A stretch of 8,584 nt of DNA from an uncultured PS1 clade bacterium (GTDB lineage Bacteria; Pseudomonadota; Gammaproteobacteria; PS1; Pseudothioglobaceae), in assembly GCA_937950605.1 (NCBI GenBank), contig CALFDA010000008.1, positions 1 to 8,584 on the forward strand, given 5' to 3'. The position numbers and the translations under genes were made by a program. The notes under the pieces were generated by a model. That model saw only the letters and a list, made by a program, of their open reading frames with translations, did no database searches and was not told the origin of the DNA. This document shows, in pieces, positions 4,872-8,584 of this stretch. Every line of letters starts with the position of its first letter. Position 1 is the stretch's first letter.

Positions 4872-6845
4872 ATGAATAAAAATAATTGGACATTTATAGA
4901 TTTATTTGCGGGGATTGGAGGTTTCCATCTTGCTATGCACTCTTTAGGTGGGAAATGTGTATTTGCTTCTGAAATTGATAAAAATGCAAGAGAAACCTAC
5001 AAATATAATTTCAATTATATAAGTCCAGAAATCTTTGATGAGAATTTGTTTAACGATGACATAAGGAGTATATCCCCTAGTGAAATTCCTGATTTTGATG
5101 TTTTATGTGCAGGATTTCCTTGCCAGCCATTTAGTCAGGCGGGGTTCAAAAAAGGTTTTGGAGATAATGATAAATCAGAAAGAGGGAACCTATTTTTCAA
5201 CATTGTAGATATTATTGAGGCAAAACAACCTAGGGCTTTTTTTCTTGAAAATGTTCGAGGTATAGTGAACCATGACAATGGACGAACTTTTAAAAAAATT
5301 ACCGAAATTTTAACTGATGAACTCGGATATAGTTTTTACACCAATATAGTAAATGCTTCGGATTACGGTCTACCCCAGCTCAGACCTAGAGTATTTATGA
5401 TAGGTTTTAAAAATGATTATAAAAATAATTTTGAATTCCCCAAGAAACTACCACTTAAATTCAATATGTCTGATGTATGGGGTGGTTATTGCTCAAGAGA
5501 AATAGGTTTTACTATTAGAGTAGGTGGCAGAGGATCAAACATAAATGACAGAAGAAATTGGGACGCATACCTAGTTGATGGAGTTGTCCGAAAATTAATG
5601 CCAAAACAGGCAAAAAAGATGCAGGGCTTCCCAGATAATTTTCATTTTCCAGTATCTAATACAAATACAATGAAACAGTTAGGCAATAGTGTGGCTGTTG
5701 ATGCTATTAAAGAATGTGCAGATTCCCTAGTGCAATATATGAATACACTAAAAAAACAAAATAATATCGATAAAAAATTAACTAAAAACAAAGGCGAATG
5801 GACAGAGATTTATGCGTTCATTAAATTAATCCATGATAAAAAACTTATAATGTCTAACAAGGATTTAACCGCACAAAACAATTACCTCAAAGTCAATAAA
5901 ATATCTACTTTAAACATTAAAGAATCTTGTTATCTATCGACCGATGATAAAGTTATTATCAAAAACAATAAAACCGAAAAAATCATCAAAGTATCAAATT
6001 TTATTAACAATGACATTATAAAAAAACTTGCATCTAAAATTAAAAACGGCAAAAAGACATTCAATATTCCCGAATTTGATTTGATACAAGATAAATTAGG
6101 CATATCCATAATCAAAGGTGGCAACAGTTACCAAAAAGCAGATATTGCCCTAGATATTGAAAATAAAGATATACAGGCAAAAAATGAAGGTTTTGGTATT
6201 AAATCATATTTTGGCAATAAACCCACTTTACTTAACGCATCAGGCAATACAAATTTTATTTTTAGCGTAAATGGCGTATCTAAAAATGATATAGATAAAA
6301 TCAATAAAATAAATACCAAAACTAAGTTAAAAGATAGAATCGAAAGCATATACAAACTAGGTGGCAGTCTCACATTCTACAAAATAGAAAAAGATTCTAT
6401 GGAATATAATTTATCAATGATTGATAGCAATATGCCAAATATTGTTGCGCAAATGCTTTTGCAGTTTTTCGTCAACAGAACCTCAAGCATTAAACAAAAT
6501 GTAAGAAATGTTTTTAAAAATAATGCTATAAATAATAAATTTGAGGACTTAAATTCTTTAAAGGTAAAAATAAAAAGATTATTGCTCGCTATATTGCTTG
6601 GTTTTTTTGCAGGCAAAAAATGGAATGGAAAATATATTGCAAACGGGATTATCGTTGTTAAAGAAAATGGCGATCAGTTAGGGTTTCATATTATTCAACA
6701 AAACAACTTAGAAGATTATTTGTTTGACAACATAAAATTTGATACACCATCAACCACTAGACATAGATATGGTAGCCTTATATTAGAAAATGATAATAAA
6801 ATTTACTTCAAATTAAACATGCAACTTAGATTTTTAAACAAATGA
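4872..6845 (+). CDS. Fused cytosine-C5 DNA methyltransferase and HpaII-type restriction endonuclease
   Basis: One 657-residue chain with two enzymes. Residues 1-290 are a complete cytosine-C5 methyltransferase: motif I FIDLFAGIGGFHLAM (8-22), motif IV GFPCQPFSQAG with nucleophile Cys84, motif VI ENVRG (126-130), motif VIII QLRPR (169-173), a variable target-recognition region (about 180-240), motif IX around 241-255, and motif X QLGNSVAVDAI (269-279). Residues 305-657 match the HpaII restriction endonuclease family from NKGEWTEIYAF through FGIKSYFGNKPTLLNAS, LLLAILLGF and the end FDTPSTTRHRYGS...YFKLNMQLRF. HpaII cuts C^CGG, so CCGG is the likely target of both halves; this is inference. Motif I lies nine residues from ATG 4872 and an in-frame stop lies at 4857-4859, fixing the start. 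No Shine-Dalgarno is seen. The stop overlaps the next start (ATGA). Lys443 in GFGIKS may belong to a PD-(D/E)XK-like active site, unproven. Confidence 0.92.
   Translation: MNKNNWTFIDLFAGIGGFHLAMHSLGGKCVFASEIDKNARETYKYNFNYISPEIFDENLFNDDIRSISPSEIPDFDVLCAGFPCQPFSQAGFKKGFGDNDKSERGNLFFNIVDIIEAKQPRAFFLENVRGIVNHDNGRTFKKITEILTDELGYSFYTNIVNASDYGLPQLRPRVFMIGFKNDYKNNFEFPKKLPLKFNMSDVWGGYCSREIGFTIRVGGRGSNINDRRNWDAYLVDGVVRKLMPKQAKKMQGFPDNFHFPVSNTNTMKQLGNSVAVDAIKECADSLVQYMNTLKKQNNIDKKLTKNKGEWTEIYAFIKLIHDKKLIMSNKDLTAQNNYLKVNKISTLNIKESCYLSTDDKVIIKNNKTEKIIKVSNFINNDIIKKLASKIKNGKKTFNIPEFDLIQDKLGISIIKGGNSYQKADIALDIENKDIQAKNEGFGIKSYFGNKPTLLNASGNTNFIFSVNGVSKNDIDKINKINTKTKLKDRIESIYKLGGSLTFYKIEKDSMEYNLSMIDSNMPNIVAQMLLQFFVNRTSSIKQNVRNVFKNNAINNKFEDLNSLKVKIKRLLLAILLGFFAGKKWNGKYIANGIIVVKENGDQLGFHIIQQNNLEDYLFDNIKFDTPSTTRHRYGSLILENDNKIYFKLNMQLRFLNK
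5750..5756 (+). promoter_or_regulatory. In-frame A_AAA_AAA slippery heptamer at the domain junction
   Basis: Codons 293-295 read CTA AAA AAA, so the seven A form a canonical -1 slippery heptamer in the correct phase, about 15 residues after methyltransferase motif X. A -1 shift reads ACA AAA TAA and stops at once; the other frame also stops within about ten codons. Either event would give a methyltransferase-only protein of about 300 residues. No clear downstream stem-loop or upstream stimulating Shine-Dalgarno was found, so use as a recoding site is unproven. Confidence 0.3.
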
Positions 6846-8584
6846 ACTTCACCAAAAAACTCGAAAAACTACTAAAAACCCTCGATAAATTTACCGACCA
6901 ACAAAACAACTTACTCAAACAAAACATCAAACACAGTGCCGAGAAGTTTGACAAAGATTTAATTAAACTTTTGCTCAGCGACAAAAACACCAAACAGCAT
7001 TTTTTTGATGAAATTGATAACGCTACCATTTTTAACTATCGCAAGTTTATTGACTATATTGATGATAAAAATTTTCTCATTGATAGTTATACCAAGTTCG
7101 CTAACAAAGTCGGCTTAACCATCTCGAATAAACACCTCGGGCAAATGAATGATGTAGTTTTATCTTTCCCATTTAAAGACTGTGTGCTTGAAGGCGGACA
7201 ATCCAAAGATGATGAAAAACGTAAAGAGATATTTTTTAATGAAGTCCTAGCCAAAGATGAAATTAATCGCTTGCTGGATAAAAAAGTTATTACTAATTGC
7301 AAAAAATACACTCAAAACGGCATAAGTGATAACGTCAAGTTTAAGCGTGATGAAAATAATCTAATCAAAGACAATCTTATTATTAAAGGCAATAATCTAT
7401 TAGCCTTACACACGCTAAAAAGCAACTTTGCGGGCAAAATAAAACTAATTTACATTGATCCACCTTACAACACAGGCAACGATAGTTTTAACTACAACGA
7501 TAATTTTAATCATTCAACATGGCTAACATTTATGAAAAACCGTCTTGAAGTGGCAAGACAATTACTCAGCGATGACGGGGTTATTTTTGTCCAGTGTGAT
7601 GATAATGAACAGGCTTATTTGAAGGTGCTTATGGATGAGGTTTTTGGGAGAGAGAATTTTGTTAGTTTAATTGCTATAAAGGCTAAATCAAGTGCTGGAG
7701 CAAGTGGAGGTGGAGAAGACAGAAAATTAAAGAAAAATTACGAGAATCTGATAACTTATTCAAGAGAGAATTTTTCAAGTTTCAAGAAAATGTATGAGAG
7801 TGATTACTTGGAGGATATTTTACTTGCTAAATCTAGGGATAAAAAAACATACGAATACAACAAATTACTTATATCGCAAGGGTTAAAAAAGGAAGAAACT
7901 TTTATTGAAACTGGACAAGGAGAGAAAATCAAAGTCTATAAGCACTCAAACTACAAAGTTACATCCATTAAAAGTGTCGCCAAAGAGGAAAGTCTTACTG
8001 AGTACGAGGTTTATAAAAAGTATTTCAAACAAATATTTAGAACACAGGATGCACAATCTTCTATCCGCCATAAAGTTGTAAAGGCTACAAATAAAGAGGG
8101 TGGTTTGTATTCGATTACCTACTTACCGATTAGCGGCAAAAACAAAGGCAAAAAAACTGAACTGTTTTATTATAAAAATGAGATGGTTAATTTTTTGACC
8201 AACGTTGCTTCGGAACGGGATGGAGAAATCATAAAAAAAACTATTTTAGGGACATTGTGGAGAGATATAGGATGGGATGGAATCGCGAATGAAGGAGGGG
8301 TAAAACTAAAGGCGGGCAAAAAACCAGAAAAATTACTACAAAGAATTATAGAAATGACTACCCAAAAAGACGACATCGTCCTCGACTACCATCTAGGCTC
8401 TGGCACAACCTGTGCAGTTGCTCATAAAATGGGACGGCAATACATCGGCATTGAACAAATGGATTATATTGAAAATATTGCTGTTAAAAGAATGCAAAAA
8501 GTTATCGGCGAAAAAATTAACAAAGACGCTGAGTTGTTAGAAAAAGTTGAGTTTGATAATGGCGGCATATCAAAAGCAGTTAAC
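6842..8584 (+). CDS. Type III Mod-like DNA N6-adenine methyltransferase, 3' end missing
   Basis: Beta-class amino-methyltransferase in which the catalytic motif comes before the cofactor motif. Motif IV is IDPPYNTGND, with Asp206-Pro-Pro-Tyr209, and the SAM-binding motif I is LDYHLGSGTTCAVAHKMG near residue 515. The first 100 residues, including FFDEIDNATIFNYRKFIDYI and DSYTKFANKVGL, match the N-terminal domain of type III R-M methylation subunits. WLTFMKNRLEVARQLL, DDGVIFVQCDDNEQAYL and EGGVKLKAGKKPEKLL are further Mod landmarks. Residues about 272-495 between the motifs are the target-recognition region and show different codon use. 581 codons are visible with no stop, so the end lies beyond the window. 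ATG 6842 overlaps the previous stop (ATGA), so translation is probably coupled. The N6-adenine product and the type III class come from the family; no Res subunit is visible. Confidence 0.9.
   Translation, partial: MNFTKKLEKLLKTLDKFTDQQNNLLKQNIKHSAEKFDKDLIKLLLSDKNTKQHFFDEIDNATIFNYRKFIDYIDDKNFLIDSYTKFANKVGLTISNKHLGQMNDVVLSFPFKDCVLEGGQSKDDEKRKEIFFNEVLAKDEINRLLDKKVITNCKKYTQNGISDNVKFKRDENNLIKDNLIIKGNNLLALHTLKSNFAGKIKLIYIDPPYNTGNDSFNYNDNFNHSTWLTFMKNRLEVARQLLSDDGVIFVQCDDNEQAYLKVLMDEVFGRENFVSLIAIKAKSSAGASGGGEDRKLKKNYENLITYSRENFSSFKKMYESDYLEDILLAKSRDKKTYEYNKLLISQGLKKEETFIETGQGEKIKVYKHSNYKVTSIKSVAKEESLTEYEVYKKYFKQIFRTQDAQSSIRHKVVKATNKEGGLYSITYLPISGKNKGKKTELFYYKNEMVNFLTNVASERDGEIIKKTILGTLWRDIGWDGIANEGGVKLKAGKKPEKLLQRIIEMTTQKDDIVLDYHLGSGTTCAVAHKMGRQYIGIEQMDYIENIAVKRMQKVIGEKINKDAELLEKVEFDNGGISKAVN
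7655..8330 (+). other. Target-recognition region of mod with foreign codon use
   Basis: Within the mod reading frame, glycine codons switch here. This segment uses GGA 9, GGC 3, GGG 3 and GGT 3, while the flanks (6842-7654 and 8331-8584) together use GGC 12, GGA 2 and GGG 3. Arginine changes from mainly CGN before the segment to mainly AGA/AGG inside it. The boundaries coincide with the variable region between motif IV and motif I, as expected for recognition-domain exchange between mod alleles. Confidence 0.55.

Noticed and set aside
4872..4960. N-terminal DNA-binding extension on the methyltransferase for autoregulation, as in M.SsoII
   Set aside because: Motif I begins only about eight residues after the start, leaving no room for a helix-turn-helix domain.
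5739..5800. Separate endonuclease gene starting at an internal ATG (5739)
   Set aside because: No ribosome binding site precedes it and the frame is continuous with the methyltransferase; the fusion reading is simpler, although internal initiation cannot be excluded.
5930..7311. Reverse-strand open frames opposite the nuclease half of the fusion and mod
   Set aside because: They are hydrophobic, Phe- and Leu-rich translations typical of the complement of Lys- and Asn-rich coding DNA, with no independent start signals.
8233..8240. A8 run in mod as a phase-variation tract
   Set aside because: Phase-variable mod genes usually carry long tandem repeats; eight A in an AT-rich gene is common by chance and no repeat array is present.
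1..8584. tRNA or rRNA genes, CRISPR array, insertion sequence or integrase
   Set aside because: No cloverleaf with a TTCGANNC-type arm, no regularly spaced repeats, and no transposase or integrase motif was found in any frame read.

Overview
The window looks like part of an AT-rich gammaproteobacterial chromosome. The rlmB, yceD, rpmF, plsX and fabH products have gammaproteobacterial character (FabH keeps its catalytic Cys, His and Asn at 112, 241 and 271), and the low GC resembles the SUP05/Thioglobus group of sulfur oxidisers. That genus-level placement is an impression from protein character, not a database result.

Layout: all recognised genes lie on the + strand. Bases 1-3482 are core genes: the 3' end of rlmB (23S rRNA ribose methyltransferase), then yceD-rpmF-plsX-fabH, a packed cluster in which yceD/rpmF and plsX/fabH overlap, linking ribosomal protein bL32 to phospholipid and fatty-acid synthesis. 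The fabD-fabG-acpP genes that often follow fabH are absent. Instead there is an ACR3-family arsenite exporter gene (3621-4727) with no arsR or arsC in view.

Bases 4728-8584 are a restriction-modification locus. A repeat-rich 144-base intergenic region carries a plausible promoter that ends almost on the start codon. It drives a 657-residue protein that joins a complete cytosine-C5 DNA methyltransferase (about residues 1-290) to a HpaII-type restriction endonuclease (about 305-657) in one chain. Its stop overlaps the start of a type III Mod-like N6-adenine methyltransferase, which is still open at the window end; a res helicase-nuclease gene may lie beyond it.

The main points for a second look are: (1) the single-chain methyltransferase-HpaII endonuclease; (2) the complete absence of CCGG, the HpaII site, from all 8.6 kb including the core genes, although CGG occurs about 45 times; (3) an in-frame A_AAA_AAA slippery heptamer at the junction of the two enzyme domains, with stops close by in both other frames, which could release a methyltransferase-only product; (4) codon-use breaks at the fusion junction and around the target-recognition region of mod, suggesting mosaic assembly; and (5) a probable leaderless transcript with repeats next to its -35 box.
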